DNA of 64,000 nucleotides from Alphaproteobacteria bacterium (GCA_017308475.1 JAFKEU010000005.1:124001-188000); one strand, 5' to 3'. Numbered from the stretch's first letter, positions 36,184-46,958 are shown. The notes: generated from the sequence alone by a model not told the origin. Numbers and translations are program-made.

Positions 36184-36375
36184 TCAGTGGCTCTGGCTGA
36201 ACCAGAGGACCGCCATGATGATGATGATGGCGATGAACTGGGCCAGGACGCGGATCCGCATCAGCTTGTTGGACCAGGTTGCCGAGGTCGCGCCCCCCTT
36301 CCACAGGGTATAGAGGCCCAGACACAGGACCACGAAGACAATCCCGACGGCGACAGCGACAAGGGCTTTTCCCAT
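36184..36375 (-). CDS. HIG1-domain twin transmembrane protein
   Basis: 63 residues with two membrane segments (ALVAVAVGIVFVVLCLGLYTL and VLAQFIAIIIIMAVLWF) joined by the loop WKGGATSATWSNKLMRIR. The SNKLMR(I/W)R sequence is the hallmark of HIG1 (hypoxia-induced) domain proteins, which in mitochondria associate with cytochrome oxidase and supercomplexes. The bacterial role is not established. In other alphaproteobacteria it often sits beside a cobalamin adenosyltransferase gene; here that gene is 23 kb away. Confidence 0.85.
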   Translation of the reverse strand: MGKALVAVAVGIVFVVLCLGLYTLWKGGATSATWSNKLMRIRVLAQFIAIIIIMAVLWFSQSH

Positions 36376-36396
36376 ACGGGGTTTTTAGCCTCGCTT

Positions 36397-36521
36397 GTCA
36401 CGGCCCGCAAATGCGGGCCGCCCAGTTGACGAAAGGGAGAGCCAGAAGACCGTCGATATTCGATTCTGGACCAATGCGCCCTTTGGCCAACTGGGTGGCC
36501 CACACTCCGGTGGGCCATGAC
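36397..36521. repeat. REPIN-like paired inverted repeat
   Basis: Arms of about 33 bases, left GTCACGGCCC... and right ...GGGCCATGAC, face each other. They share the inner block CCCAGTTG (36421-36428) with CAACTGGG (36488-36495). The spacer is about 60 bases. It lies between the HIG1 and Usp genes. Confidence 0.78.
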
Positions 36522-36536
36522 GATGGTGCGGCACGC

Positions 36537-37013
36537 TCAGGCCAGCGCGTCGATCTGTTCGTCGCTGAAATTGCCCGGCACGATCGTCACGGGGATGCCC
36601 TGGACGGTGCTGGAGAACAGGGTGACCAGCGGGCCGGGGCCTTCCTTGGCCGTGCCTGCCCCCAGAACCAGGATGGAGATGTCCTTGTCATCCTTCAGAA
36701 GCTGGATCAGGCAATCGGTGACAATCCCGAAAGGAATGACCAGTTCGGGAATGATGCCGGCCAGGTCGTTGGCCAGCTTGGCGGCCTCGAACAGCAGGCC
36801 CTCCGCCTCGGCATGGGCCTCGTCGCGCATGATCTCTTCCACCCCGCGCCATTGCTGGAAGTCGGGCGGTTCGGCCACGCACATCAGGGTGACGCGGCCG
36901 CCGGTATGCTGGGCGCGGCGGACCGCAAAGCGCAGCGCCACCCGGCATTCCGGAGACTTGTCGATGACGACCAGGAATTTGCGGGGGGTGCGGGAGGTGC
37001 CGGAACTGCTCAT
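36537..37013 (-). CDS. Universal stress protein (UspA family)
   Basis: 158 residues, single Usp domain. FLVVIDKSPECRVALRFAVRRA starts the fold, and the C-terminal nucleotide-binding pattern GAGTAKEGPGPLVTLFSS corresponds to the G-2x-G-9x-G-S motif of ATP-binding Usps. Function is usually in stress survival; partners are unknown. It ends beside a REPIN-like element and starts 49 bases downstream of the mutS stop on the same strand. Confidence 0.87.
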   Translation of the reverse strand: MSSSGTSRTPRKFLVVIDKSPECRVALRFAVRRAQHTGGRVTLMCVAEPPDFQQWRGVEEIMRDEAHAEAEGLLFEAAKLANDLAGIIPELVIPFGIVTDCLIQLLKDDKDISILVLGAGTAKEGPGPLVTLFSSTVQGIPVTIVPGNFSDEQIDALA

Positions 37014-37062
37014 CGGGCGGCACGCTAGCCGATTGGGCGGGGCTTTTCACCTCCCCCCGCCA

Positions 37063-39750
37063 TCAACCATTTGGGGGAGGCAGCTTCTGCTTGAGGCTGT
37101 AGAGAATCTCCAGCGCCTCTTTCGGCGACAGCGCGTCAGGGTCGACGGCGCGCAAGGCGTCCTCGACCGCGCTGGTCTTGGGCACCGACGGCGATGCGCC
37201 GAACAGCGGCAGGTCGTCGATCCGCGCCAGCGGTTTGTGGCCTTCGCGTCCCTCTTCCAGCGCGCGCAGCACTTCTTCCGCCCGCGTCACCACCGCTTGC
37301 GGAAGGCCCGCCAGCTTGGCGACATGGATGCCATAGGAACGGTCGGCCGTGCCCGGCACCACTTCGTGGAGAAAGACGATGCTGTCGTTCCATTCGCGCA
37401 CCTTCATCGTATAGGCGGCCATGGATTTCAGCCGCTGCGCCAGTGCCACCATCTCGTGATAATGGGTGGCAAACAGCGCGCGACTTTTGTTCGCTTCGTG
37501 CAGGTGTTCGGCGGCGGCCCAGGCGATGGCCAGGCCGTCGTAAGTTGCGGTGCCGCGCCCGATCTCGTCCAGGATCACCAGCGAGCGCGGCGTGGCCTGG
37601 TTCAGGATCGCCGCCGTCTCCACCATCTCGACCATGAAGGTGCTGCGCCCCGCCGCCAGGTCGTCGCCCGCGCCGACGCGGGAAAACAGCCGGTCGACGA
37701 TGCCGATATGCGCGGATTCGGCCGGCACGAAACTTCCCGTCTGCGCCAGGATGGCGATCAGCGCATTCTGGCGCAGGAAGGTCGATTTACCTGCCATGTT
37801 GGGGCCGGTGACCAGCCACAGCCGTCCTTTTGCACTGGGAGAAAGATCGCAGTCGTTGGGCACGAAGGCGCCGGCATTGGCAGCGGCAAGCGCCGCTTCG
37901 ACCACCGGATGGCGGCCGCGTTCGATGCGGAAGGCAAGGCCGGTATCCATCTTCGGCCGCACATAGCGCGCCGCCACTGCCAGTTCGCCCAAAGCGGCGG
38001 CGACATCCAGCACGCCCAGTGCCTCGGCAATCGCGCTCAAGGGTTCGCCATGCTCGATGGCCAGCATCGCCATCTCGTCGAACAGCGCGGCTTCCAGCGC
38101 CAGCGCCTGTTCGCCCGCCTCGGCGATGCGGCTGGCCAGGCTCGCCAGTTCGTCAGTCGAAAAACGCACCGCGCCGGCCATGGTCTGGCGGTGGCGGAAC
38201 AGATCCTTGTCGCCCATGAGTTTGTCGGCGTGGGCCTGGGGCACTTCGATGAAATAGCCCAGGACGCCATTGTGCTTGATCCTGAGCTGCGCCACGCCGC
38301 CGGCGCTGCGATAGCGGCTTTCCAGTCCGGCGATCACCCGGCGCGATTCATCGCGCAGGGCGCGCAGTTCATCCAGCGGCGCATGCGCGCCCGGCTTGAT
38401 GAAGCCGCCGTCGCGCGCCAGATAGGGTGGCTCCTCTACCAGAAGGAATTCCAGCCGGTCCGACAGGCGCGAGACCGCGGCGATGTTCGCCGTCAGTGTA
38501 TCGACCGCCATGCGCGCTTCGCCCGCCAGCGCTTCGCCGTTCAGGCGATCGCGCAGCGCCCGCGCCGCCTTCACCCCGTCCCGCAGGCTGGCCAGGTCGC
38601 GCGGGCCGCCGCGCGCCACCGACAGGCGCCCCAGCGCGCGGGCGATGTCGGGCGCGGCACGCAAGGCTTCGCGCGCGCGGCGGCGCAGTTCCGAATCGGC
38701 GGCAAAACATTCCACCGCGTCATGGCGCGCGCCTATCGCCTTCACATCGGTCAGCGGCGCGGCCAGCCGCCCGGCCAGCATGCGTGCGCCCACCGCCGTC
38801 ACCGTGCGATCGATCCCGGCCAGCAGCGACCCGCTGCGCTGGCCCGACAGCGTGCTTGTCAGTTCGAGGTTTCGCCGCGTGGCCGCGTCGATGCCCATGA
38901 AATGGGCAGGAGCCTCACGGCGCACACGCTGAAGCGCAACCTTGCGGCCCTTCTGGGTCAGGTCGAGATAGGCGACCAGCGCGCCGGCCGCCGACAGTTC
39001 GGCGCGGCCAAAGGCGCCCAGCCCGTCCAGCGAGAGCATGTTGTAATGGGTCTTCAGCGCGCGTTCGCCACTGGCGGAGTCGAAGCGTGACGCGGGAAGC
39101 GGCGACAAGACCATGTTCAGCATCTTGAACAGGGCGCTCAGATCGTCCTGTGCGAGCAGCGAGTCCGGCAACAGCAGTTCGCGTGGGCTAAGGCGCGCCA
39201 ACTCGGTACCGATCTCGTCGCGCGACAGCTGGGCGACGGAAAACTCGCCGGTCGACATGTCGGCGGAGGCGACGGCGAAGTCGGCGCCGCTGCGCCCCAG
39301 GGCGGAGAGAAGATTGGCGCTGCGCGGCTCCAGCAGCGCGTCCTCGGTCAGGGTGCCGGGGGTGACCAGGCGCACCACCTCGCGCTTGACCACCGCCTTG
39401 GCACCGCGCTTTTTTGCCTCCGCCGGGTCTTCGATCTGTTCGCAGACCGCGACGCGATAGCCCTTGCGGATCAGCTTTTCCAGATAGGACTCGGCGGCAT
39501 GGACCGGCACGCCGCACATCGGGATGTCCTCTCCCAGATGCCTGCCGCGTTTGGTCAGCGCGATGTCCAGCGCCTCTGCCGCCTTTGCTGCGTCCGCGAA
39601 GAACAATTCGTAGAAGTCGCCCATGCGGTAGAACAGAAGGTAGTCCGCATGTTCGGCCTTGATCGACAGATACTGCGCCATCATGGGCGTGGCTTCGCCC
39701 AACCCTGGGACGTCAGTGTCTGCAGACTGTATACCGGCGGGTTCGCTCAT
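37063..39750 (-). CDS. mutS: DNA mismatch repair protein MutS
   Basis: 895 residues. The mismatch-binding N-terminal domain has [15 protein letters not shown] with the intercalating Phe-x-Glu pattern. The C-terminal ATPase has Walker [14 protein letters not shown] (K655), the [11 protein letters not shown] signature, [18 protein letters not shown] (Walker B) and ATHYHE. It recognises mismatches after replication and recruits MutL. The first of its codons lies 131 bases from the divergent maeB start. Intact, with no truncation. Confidence 0.95.
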   Translation of the reverse strand: MSEPAGIQSADTDVPGLGEATPMMAQYLSIKAEHADYLLFYRMGDFYELFFADAAKAAEALDIALTKRGRHLGEDIPMCGVPVHAAESYLEKLIRKGYRVAVCEQIEDPAEAKKRGAKAVVKREVVRLVTPGTLTEDALLEPRSANLLSALGRSGADFAVASADMSTGEFSVAQLSRDEIGTELARLSPRELLLPDSLLAQDDLSALFKMLNMVLSPLPASRFDSASGERALKTHYNMLSLDGLGAFGRAELSAAGALVAYLDLTQKGRKVALQRVRREAPAHFMGIDAATRRNLELTSTLSGQRSGSLLAGIDRTVTAVGARMLAGRLAAPLTDVKAIGARHDAVECFAADSELRRRAREALRAAPDIARALGRLSVARGGPRDLASLRDGVKAARALRDRLNGEALAGEARMAVDTLTANIAAVSRLSDRLEFLLVEEPPYLARDGGFIKPGAHAPLDELRALRDESRRVIAGLESRYRSAGGVAQLRIKHNGVLGYFIEVPQAHADKLMGDKDLFRHRQTMAGAVRFSTDELASLASRIAEAGEQALALEAALFDEMAMLAIEHGEPLSAIAEALGVLDVAAALGELAVAARYVRPKMDTGLAFRIERGRHPVVEAALAAANAGAFVPNDCDLSPSAKGRLWLVTGPNMAGKSTFLRQNALIAILAQTGSFVPAESAHIGIVDRLFSRVGAGDDLAAGRSTFMVEMVETAAILNQATPRSLVILDEIGRGTATYDGLAIAWAAAEHLHEANKSRALFATHYHEMVALAQRLKSMAAYTMKVREWNDSIVFLHEVVPGTADRSYGIHVAKLAGLPQAVVTRAEEVLRALEEGREGHKPLARIDDLPLFGASPSVPKTSAVEDALRAVDPDALSPKEALEILYSLKQKLPPPNG

Positions 39751-39881
39751 GCGGCAAACATAGCAGACCTGCGGCGTCCTGCTTCACCGAAGCGGTGTGC
39801 ATTGGCCGCGCGCGCGGTTATTCTGTGGAAAATTCCCGACGCCAAAAGCCGACCCAAGAAATCACCTACAGGCAGAAACGC

Positions 39882-42137
39882 ATGTCCCGTCCGTCCTTCA
39901 CCGAAGAAGAAGCCCTGGCATTCCATGCCGGTGCCAAGCCCGGCAAGCTGGAGATCATTCCCACCAAGCCCATGGCGACCCAGCGCGACCTCTCGCTGGC
40001 CTATTCGCCGGGCGTAGCGGTGCCGGTGCTCAGGATCGCGGAAAACCCGGAACTGGCCTTCGACTATACGACCCGCGGCAACCTGGTGGCCGTCATCTCC
40101 AACGGCACGGCGATCCTGGGGCTAGGCGATCTGGGACCCCTGGCGTCCAAGCCGGTGATGGAGGGCAAGGCGGTGCTGTTCAAGCGCTTCGCCGACGTCA
40201 ACTCCATCGACCTGGAGGTGGACACCAAGGACGTCGATGCCTTCATCAACGCGGTGCGCTATCTGGGCCCAAGCTTCGGCGGCATCAACCTGGAGGACAT
40301 CAAGGCGCCCGACTGTTTCATCATCGAGCAGAAGCTGCGCGAGCTGATGGACATTCCCGTCTTCCATGACGACCAGCACGGCACCGCGATCATCAGCGCC
40401 GCCGGCGTGATCAATGCCGCGCACCTGACCGGGCGCAGGCTGGAAGACCTGAACGTGGTGTGCAACGGGGCGGGCGCCGCCGGCATCGCCTGTATCGAGC
40501 TTCTGAAGTCGATGGGCGTGAAATCCGACAATGTGATCCTGTGCGACACCAAGGGCGTGGTCTATCGCGGCCGTGCCGAAGGCATGAACCAGTGGAAAAG
40601 CGCCCATGCGGTCGAGACGAAGGCCCGAAGCCTGGCCGATGCCATGGTGGGCTGCGACGTGTTCCTGGGGCTTTCCGCCAAGGGCGCGCTGACCGCCGAC
40701 ATGGTGCGTTCCATGGCCAAGGCGCCGATCATCTTTGCCATGGCCAATCCCGACCCGGAGATCACGCCCGAAGAGGCCAAGGCGGTGCGGGCCGACTGTA
40801 TCGTGGCGACGGGGCGCAGCGACTATCCCAACCAGGTCAACAATGTGCTGGGCTTTCCCTATATCTTCCGCGGCGCCCTGGACGTGCGTGCCACGCAGAT
40901 CAACGAGGCGATGAAAATCGCCGCCGCCGAGGCGATCGCGGCCCTGGCGCGCGAGGACGTACCCGACGAAGTGGCCGCCGCCTATCGCGGCGCGCGACCC
41001 GTCTATGGCCCCGATTACATCATCCCCTCGCCCTTCGATCCGCGCCTGATTTCCAAAGTATCGGCGGCGGTTGCCAGGGCGGCGATGCAGAGCGGTGTCG
41101 CGCGCAAGCAGATCACCGACATGGAAGCCTATGAATATCAGCTGTCGGCGCGGCTCGATCCGTCGGCGGGCCTGTTCCAGATGGTGACCGGCGCGGTGCG
41201 GGCAAAGCCCCGGCGCGTGGTGTTCGCGGAAGGCGAGGAAGATTGCGTGATCCGCGCCGCCGCCGCCTTCCAGAATGGCGGGCTCGGGCAGGCGCTGCTG
41301 GTGGGCCGGCCCGATGTGGTCAAGGCCGGGCTGCGCAAGGCCGGGCTGGCCGAAAATCTTTTGCAGATCTGCGTGCCCTTCTCTGCCGAGGAGGCCAAGC
41401 CCTATATCGACGCGCTTTACGCCCGCATCCAGCGGCGCGGCGGGCTTTACCGCGACGCGGTGCGCATGGTGACCAACGACCGCAACATCTATGCCGCCTC
41501 GATGCTCAAGGCCGGCGATGCGGATGCGATGGTGACGGGCGTGACGCGCAATTACGCGCAGGCCCTGGCGGATGTTCGCATGGTGCTGGATGCGCCGGCC
41601 GGCCAGCGCCCGGTGGGGATGCAGGTGATCTTCGCCAAGGGCCGGGTGGTGCTGATCGCCGACACCTCGGTGACGGAAATGCCCACTGCCGAGCAGCTTG
41701 CAGACATCGCCATGCAGGCCGCCGCCACCGCGCGGCGCTTCGGCATCACCCCGCGCGTGGCGCTGCTGGCGTCATCCACCTTCGGCTTTCCCCGCAGCGA
41801 ACGCAGCGAGCGCATCATCGAGGCGGTGCAGATATTGGAGAACCGGGGCGTGGACTTCGAATATGACGGCGAGATGGCGGTGGACGTCGCCTTGGACAGG
41901 GACAAGCTGGCGCTTTATCCCTTTGCCCGCATCACCGACACCGCCAATGTGCTGATCATGCCGGCGGTGCATTCGGCGTCGATCTCCACCAAGCTGCTGC
42001 AGCAGATGAGCAATGCCAGCGTGATGGGACCGATGCTGGTGGGGCTGGAGAAATCGGTTCAGATCGCGCCGCTGGGCGCGCGCATGAGCGAAATCTACAA
42101 TGCCGCGGTGATCGCGGCGTATGACATTAACAGGTAA
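39882..42137 (+). CDS. maeB: NADP-dependent malic enzyme with phosphotransacetylase-like domain
   Basis: 751 residues. Residues 1-430 are a malic enzyme ([42 protein letters not shown], Rossmann [17 protein letters not shown]). Residues 430-751 are a phosphotransacetylase-like domain ([49 protein letters not shown]). The C-terminal domain in MaeB regulates activity through acetyl-CoA rather than acting as an acetyltransferase. It converts malate to pyruvate and CO2 with NADPH. The ATG at 39882 starts the conserved sequence; the frame runs back to 39795. With pckA it links the TCA cycle to gluconeogenesis. Confidence 0.93.
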   Translation: MSRPSFTEEEALAFHAGAKPGKLEIIPTKPMATQRDLSLAYSPGVAVPVLRIAENPELAFDYTTRGNLVAVISNGTAILGLGDLGPLASKPVMEGKAVLFKRFADVNSIDLEVDTKDVDAFINAVRYLGPSFGGINLEDIKAPDCFIIEQKLRELMDIPVFHDDQHGTAIISAAGVINAAHLTGRRLEDLNVVCNGAGAAGIACIELLKSMGVKSDNVILCDTKGVVYRGRAEGMNQWKSAHAVETKARSLADAMVGCDVFLGLSAKGALTADMVRSMAKAPIIFAMANPDPEITPEEAKAVRADCIVATGRSDYPNQVNNVLGFPYIFRGALDVRATQINEAMKIAAAEAIAALAREDVPDEVAAAYRGARPVYGPDYIIPSPFDPRLISKVSAAVARAAMQSGVARKQITDMEAYEYQLSARLDPSAGLFQMVTGAVRAKPRRVVFAEGEEDCVIRAAAAFQNGGLGQALLVGRPDVVKAGLRKAGLAENLLQICVPFSAEEAKPYIDALYARIQRRGGLYRDAVRMVTNDRNIYAASMLKAGDADAMVTGVTRNYAQALADVRMVLDAPAGQRPVGMQVIFAKGRVVLIADTSVTEMPTAEQLADIAMQAAATARRFGITPRVALLASSTFGFPRSERSERIIEAVQILENRGVDFEYDGEMAVDVALDRDKLALYPFARITDTANVLIMPAVHSASISTKLLQQMSNASVMGPMLVGLEKSVQIAPLGARMSEIYNAAVIAAYDINR

Positions 42138-42139
42138 CG

Positions 42140-43552
42140 ATGGACTTTTCGAACGTCGCCTCCTTCATGGACGGCATCTGGGATGGCGAGATCGTCTCCA
42201 TCCTGTCCGATTACATCCGCATCCCCAACAAGAGCCCGGCTTTCGATCCCGACTGGGAGAGCCACGGCTATATGGACCAGGTGGTGGAGATGTTCTCCGC
42301 CTGGGCGAAAGACAAGCTGGCACAGCTTCCCGGCGCGACGCTGGAGGTGGTGCGGTTAAAAGGCCGCACGCCGCTGATCTTCATCGAAATTCCCGGCACG
42401 GCGCCCGGTACCGTTTTAATGTACGGCCACCTCGACAAGCAGCCGGAGATGACAGGCTGGGCCGACGGCATGGGTCCGTGGGAGCCGGTGCTGAAGGATG
42501 GCAAACTCTATGGCCGCGGCGGCGCCGACGACGGCTATGCCATGTTCGCGGCGATCTCGGCGCTGCTGGCGCTGAAAGAACAGAACATCCCCCATGCCCG
42601 CGCGGTGATCGTGATCGAGGCATGCGAGGAATCCGGCTCGCCCGACCTTCCCTTCTATATCGACCATCTGTCGGCCCGCATCGGCACCGTCGACCTGGTG
42701 GTGTGCCTGGATTCCGGTTGCGGCAATTACGACCAGCTGTGGCTGACCACGTCCCTGCGCGGCATGGTCATCGGCAACCTGACCGTGCGCGTGTTGACCG
42801 AGGGCGTGCATTCGGGCGCGGCCAGCGGAATCGTGCCGTCAAGCTTTCGCATCGCCCGCGCGCTGCTGGACCGGATCGAAAACAAAGCCACCGGACGATT
42901 GACGCTGCCCGAACTGTTCGTGGCCGTGCCGGATGACCGCGTGCAGCAGGCAAAGGCGACCGCCGAAATCCTGGGCGACACCGTCTTCACCGAGCTGCCC
43001 TTTGCCGGGTCGACGAAGCCGATGGGTGCCGACAATGCCGCGCGCGTCCTGGAAAAGACCTGGATGTCGCAACTGGCGGTCACGGCGGTCGCCGGTTATC
43101 CGTTGCCGGAGAATGGCGGCAATGTGCTTCTGCCCTATTCCACGCTGAAGCTGTCGCTGCGCCTGCCGCCGACCTGCGCCGCAGAGCCGGCGCGCGCGGC
43201 GGTGAAGAAAACGCTGGAAAGCGACCCGCCTTACAATGCCGAAGTGCGCTTCGATGCGCCGCGCGGCGAGAATGGCTGGAACGCGCCCACGCTGGCGCCA
43301 TGGCTGGAGGCGTCGCTGAACAAGGCCAGCAACGCCGCCTTCGGCAGGCCGGTGGCGTATCAGGGCGAGGGCGGATCGATCCCCTTCATGGCCATGCTGG
43401 GCGAGAAATTCCCCGGCACGCAGTTCGTGGTGACGGGCGTCCTGGGTCCGCATTCGAATGCACACGGCCCCAACGAATTCCTGCACATCGCCACGGCCAA
43501 AAAGGTGTCAGCCTGCATCGCGCAGGTTCTGGCCGATCACGCGGGGCGGTAA
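42140..43552 (+). CDS. M20/M25/M40 family metallo-dipeptidase
   Basis: 470 residues. The metal ligands of the M20 family are visible: YGHLDKQP, GRGGADDGYAMFAAI, EACEESGSPD, CLDSGCGNYD and the late HSNAHGPNEF histidine. It is a cocatalytic dizinc aminoacylase/dipeptidase with a lid domain between residues about 210 and 330. Cytoplasmic, no signal peptide. It starts two bases after the maeB stop, so they are co-transcribed, although no metabolic link is obvious. It is convergent with the MoaD-like gene, stops four bases apart. Confidence 0.9.
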   Translation: MDFSNVASFMDGIWDGEIVSILSDYIRIPNKSPAFDPDWESHGYMDQVVEMFSAWAKDKLAQLPGATLEVVRLKGRTPLIFIEIPGTAPGTVLMYGHLDKQPEMTGWADGMGPWEPVLKDGKLYGRGGADDGYAMFAAISALLALKEQNIPHARAVIVIEACEESGSPDLPFYIDHLSARIGTVDLVVCLDSGCGNYDQLWLTTSLRGMVIGNLTVRVLTEGVHSGAASGIVPSSFRIARALLDRIENKATGRLTLPELFVAVPDDRVQQAKATAEILGDTVFTELPFAGSTKPMGADNAARVLEKTWMSQLAVTAVAGYPLPENGGNVLLPYSTLKLSLRLPPTCAAEPARAAVKKTLESDPPYNAEVRFDAPRGENGWNAPTLAPWLEASLNKASNAAFGRPVAYQGEGGSIPFMAMLGEKFPGTQFVVTGVLGPHSNAHGPNEFLHIATAKKVSACIAQVLADHAGR

Positions 43553-43556
43553 CGTC

Positions 43557-43814
43557 TCACCCGCCACTCAGCGCCTGGACGATGCAGATCTCGTCGGCAG
43601 GCGACAGCGGCGCGGAAAGATCGAAGGTCGGCGCCCCGTTGACAAACAGGCGCACGTGGCGGCGGATGCGGTCCTGCTCGTCCACCATGCGAAAGCGGAT
43701 GCCGGGGTAGCGCCGGTCCAGATCGGCCAACACCGCGCCCACCGTCGCGCCGTCCGCCGCCACCATCGAGGCGCCGGTATAGGACCGCAAGGGGCTGGCG
43801 ATCAGAACGTTCAT
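43557..43814 (-). CDS. MoaD/ThiS-like beta-grasp protein with C-terminal Gly-Gly
   Basis: 85 residues. A ubiquitin-like beta-grasp pattern (MNVLIASPLRSYTG, ATVGAVLADLDRRYPGI, RRHVRLFVNGAPT, PLSPADEICIVQALSGG) ends in the diglycine needed for thiocarboxylation or conjugation. MoaD carries sulfur for molybdopterin and ThiS for thiazole, but neither moaE nor thi genes are near. The ATG at 43812-43814 is chosen over a longer frame. It lies eight bases downstream of the BNR-repeat gene in the same operon. Its activating enzyme may be the MoeB-like protein at 53645. Confidence 0.8.
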   Translation of the reverse strand: MNVLIASPLRSYTGASMVAADGATVGAVLADLDRRYPGIRFRMVDEQDRIRRHVRLFVNGAPTFDLSAPLSPADEICIVQALSGG

Positions 43815-43822
43815 CGCGTCGT

Positions 43823-45043
43823 TCAGCCGATCTCGGCCGTCTCCACCGCATAGATTTCCGGCAGATGGCGGGCGATCGCGCGCCAGGCACGGCCTTCGTT
43901 GCGGCTGGCCCACAACTCGCCGCTGGTGGTACCGAAATAAAGCCCGACCGGATCGTGCGCATCGGCGCTCATCGCCTGGCGCTTCACCGTCCACCACGCA
44001 TCGCGCCGGGGCATGCCCCTATCCTGCCGCGACCAGCTTTTGCCGCCGTCGGCGGTGGCGTAGACCGCGGGCTTTCCGTCCACCGCGGTGCGCGGCCACA
44101 CCGTCTGTCCGTCCATCGGCAGCACCCATGCCCTGTCGTCGTCGCGCGGATGCACCACCATGGGAAAACCGATATCGCCCACCGCGCGCGGCATCGCCCT
44201 GCCGATGCGCTTCCAGCGGATGCCCGGCCGATCCAGGCGATAGATGCCGCAATGGTTCTGCTGGTACAGCCGGTCGGGATTGGACGGACACAGCCGCACG
44301 CAATGCGGATCGTGGAACGTCACATTCGCGGCATCGAAGCCCTCGACCACCTCCAGCCCTTCCACCAGCGGGAAAAAACTGGCGCCGCCGTCGCGGCTTT
44401 CATGCACGCCGCCGCCAGACATCGCGAAATAGAGATGCTTGGGATCGCGTGGATCGATAGTCACCGAATGCAGCTTGGGCCCGTCGGGCGTTCCGTCCTG
44501 CTCGCTGCCCATCCAGCCGCGATAAACCGGATCGTCATTGACGATCGAAAATGGCGTCCAGTTCACGCCGTCATCCTCGCTGCGGAACAGACCCTGCGGC
44601 GAGGTGCCCGCGTACCAGACCCCCGGTTCGTTCTCATGCGCCGGCGTCAACCAGAAAGTGTGGTTGACACTGCGGCCCTTAAGGCCCTCCGCGACTTTGG
44701 CAAAGGCGGGCGGACGTGCCGCTTCCTCCCAGCTTTTGCCCAGATCGGTGGAGCGGAAGATGGTGGGGCCCAGATGGCCGGTTTTGGCCGCCGCCAGCAA
44801 GGTACCGCTGCGCCGGTCCATGACCAGGTGATGGATGATCTGGCCCAGGAAATGCGGGCCATCGGCGCGCCAGGTTTCGCGCGCGCGGTCGGAGCGATAG
44901 ATCCATGCCCCCTTGCGCGTCGCCACCAGGATCAGCGTAAGGCGCGATGGCGCCGACGGTTTGGCACGGGACTTCGGCTTCGATTTCGATTTCGATTTCG
45001 ATTTCGATTTCGAGAGAGATTTCGTCTTGCGTTTGCCAACCAT
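43823..45043 (-). CDS. BNR-repeat beta-propeller protein (sialidase-like fold) with Lys-Ser repeat tail
   Basis: 406 residues. The N-terminus has a Lys-Ser dipeptide run (SKSKSKSKSKPKSR) encoded by a CGATTT hexamer array. The rest carries BNR/Asp-box repeats (IFRSTDLGKSWEE, LFRSEDDGVNWTP, VHESRDGGASF, VYATADGGKSWSRQD, LWASRNEGRAWRAI), the sialidase-type propeller often labelled exo-alpha-sialidase or VPS10-like. No catalytic tyrosine/glutamate pair of true sialidases could be identified, so enzyme activity is doubtful. No signal peptide is seen. It lies in an operon with the MoaD-like gene. The ATG at 45043 has GAGG five bases upstream. Confidence 0.78.
   Translation of the reverse strand: MVGKRKTKSLSKSKSKSKSKSKPKSRAKPSAPSRLTLILVATRKGAWIYRSDRARETWRADGPHFLGQIIHHLVMDRRSGTLLAAAKTGHLGPTIFRSTDLGKSWEEAARPPAFAKVAEGLKGRSVNHTFWLTPAHENEPGVWYAGTSPQGLFRSEDDGVNWTPFSIVNDDPVYRGWMGSEQDGTPDGPKLHSVTIDPRDPKHLYFAMSGGGVHESRDGGASFFPLVEGLEVVEGFDAANVTFHDPHCVRLCPSNPDRLYQQNHCGIYRLDRPGIRWKRIGRAMPRAVGDIGFPMVVHPRDDDRAWVLPMDGQTVWPRTAVDGKPAVYATADGGKSWSRQDRGMPRRDAWWTVKRQAMSADAHDPVGLYFGTTSGELWASRNEGRAWRAIARHLPEIYAVETAEIG
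44981..45012. repeat. CGATTT hexamer tandem repeat
   Basis: Five perfect copies of CGATTT plus a partial unit inside the BNR-protein gene, encoding alternating Ser and Lys on the minus strand. Copy number changes would keep the frame. Confidence 0.9.
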
Positions 45044-45133
45044 CTCGTCCTCATGCCGCAAGCATCTTCAATATCATTTCAAAATGGCGGCGTGTGCGCA
45101 AGCCGGCGCATCGCGCGGCCGGTTTCGGATAAA

Positions 45134-46885
45134 TCAGGTTATCGGATCGCCGAACATCAGCGCCTCGGCGAAGCGCGCGGGCGGCGAGCCGAAGGACAGC
45201 ATCGTGTCATGATAGTGCTTCGGATTGAAGCCGCCCTTTTCCTGCGCGCGCTTGCGGATGGCGTCATGCTCCGACCGCCCCACGAAATAGGTGGAAAGCT
45301 GGGCCGATGACAGCCGCGCGCGGGTCCATTTGCCGGCGGCCTCGCTTTCCTCCTGGAACGCCGCCTCGGTCATCAGTTTCATCGCGTCCTTTTCGCTCAT
45401 GCCGTCGCAATGGATGGCCTGGTCGAGGATCGCGTTGGTGATGGAGCGCAGCCACACTTTCAGCTGCGCGAGCCGGTAGAGCGGATCGGCCTGATAGAAG
45501 CCTTCCTCGGCCATCATGTTCTCGGCATAGGCCGCCCAGCCCTCGACGAAACTGCCCGACCACAGCACGGCGCGGATCATCGACGGGTATTTGTTGGCAT
45601 GCCAGAGCTGGACATAGTGGCCGGGCATCGCCTCATGCACGGCGATGTCGGCGATGGCGCGCCTGTTGTATTCGCGCAGGAAGCTGTCGGTCTGTTTCCT
45701 GCTCCAGCCTTCGGGAATGGGCGAGACGGCGTAGAAAGTCGCCAGTTTCTTGTCCAGCGGACCCGGCGGATCGCAATAGGCCACCGCCACGCCCTGCTGG
45801 AACCTGGGCATGGTGATGATCCGGACCGGCGCGTCGGGCAGGGTGATGATGTTCTTGTCGCGTACGAACTTCGTCGCCATCGCCACGGCGCCCCGCGAGG
45901 TTTCCACCAGCCTGTCCGGCGCGGGACGGTCGGCATAGCACAGGTCAAGCGCAGCCTGGATCGTGGCCTGCTCGTCCATCGCATCGACATTGGGCGTCTT
46001 GCGCGCCACCAGCACCCGCTTTGCCAGGTCGTGCATTTGTGCGCGGGTCTGTTTCAGGGCGCCATGCGCGCGTGCACGGATTTCCTTGCGGGACAGGTCG
46101 GATTCGAGGGTGAAGGCCAGCTTCTCGTCGAACAGCGCCGCACCGAGGCGGAAATCGCCTTTGGCGTTCGGCACCAGCGTTTCGTCCAGCCATTTCTGAT
46201 GCAGCTTCACCGCGCCGCGCAGCAGATCGGCCGCCGTTTTCAGCTCCGCCTGATCCGCCAGCGCCAGCACGTGCGCGTGCGGCAGGATCATGGAGTCGAC
46301 AATGTCGATCACGCCGCCATTCTGCTTTGCCGCGGTGGCGGCGTGGATAGGCGGCACCCGCGCCGGCACCAGGCTGCCGCGCATCTGCTCCAGCAGCAGC
46401 GGCAGGCGCTTCATCCGTGCCGCCGCCGATTTCAGGCGCGTGGCCATCGGCGCGAAGTCCCGCGCCATCAGGAAATAAAGCGCATTGCCCGCCGTCTGCG
46501 ACCAGCCATAGGCGTCCCAGGCCCAGCTTTGCAGGCGTTCATCGTCCCAAATCATGTATTCGAGCTGGTTTTTGAGGATCGCCGCGTCCACCTGGTTGTT
46601 GCGCGACAATTGCGTGCGCTCGATCCTGCCGAGCGCCTGCAGCAGCATGCGCCAGCGTGCGGTGCGGGCCGCGCGGCCGGCCGCGCTCATGTCGTCGATC
46701 TGGCCGTCGAAGCGGTGGTCGCCGACATAGGTTGCGGTGATGGGTTGAAGGGCCAGGAAGCTTTCCAGCCAGCGCTTGCTCAATGCATCAAAGTCGGCAT
46801 CCGCGCCGCCGGCGGCAAAGGCGGAGGGAATGAACGCCGCCGATCCCATCAGGGCGATGCCGGTGCGGCGGGTGAAACTGGGCAT
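45134..46885 (-). CDS. DUF885 family metallopeptidase-like exported protein
   Basis: 583 residues. Signal peptide (SFTRRTGIALMGSAAFIPSAFA-AG) with twin arginines. The catalytic pattern is HEAMPGH with H417, E418 and H423, and downstream EGWAAYAENMMAEEG supplies the third ligand region; this is the DUF885 HExxxGH gluzincin-like arrangement. It is probably a periplasmic peptidase; substrates are unknown. The ATG at 46885 has GGGAG upstream and removes a ten-residue extension. It stands alone, divergent from tspO. Confidence 0.85.
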   Translation of the reverse strand: MPSFTRRTGIALMGSAAFIPSAFAAGGADADFDALSKRWLESFLALQPITATYVGDHRFDGQIDDMSAAGRAARTARWRMLLQALGRIERTQLSRNNQVDAAILKNQLEYMIWDDERLQSWAWDAYGWSQTAGNALYFLMARDFAPMATRLKSAAARMKRLPLLLEQMRGSLVPARVPPIHAATAAKQNGGVIDIVDSMILPHAHVLALADQAELKTAADLLRGAVKLHQKWLDETLVPNAKGDFRLGAALFDEKLAFTLESDLSRKEIRARAHGALKQTRAQMHDLAKRVLVARKTPNVDAMDEQATIQAALDLCYADRPAPDRLVETSRGAVAMATKFVRDKNIITLPDAPVRIITMPRFQQGVAVAYCDPPGPLDKKLATFYAVSPIPEGWSRKQTDSFLREYNRRAIADIAVHEAMPGHYVQLWHANKYPSMIRAVLWSGSFVEGWAAYAENMMAEEGFYQADPLYRLAQLKVWLRSITNAILDQAIHCDGMSEKDAMKLMTEAAFQEESEAAGKWTRARLSSAQLSTYFVGRSEHDAIRKRAQEKGGFNPKHYHDTMLSFGSPPARFAEALMFGDPIT

Positions 46886-46958
46886 GACGGCTCCCGGTGA
46901 CAGCGAAGGATGCAAAAGCCTATCCTTGGGGGAAACCCCGGCAAAAGAGGAATTCGGG

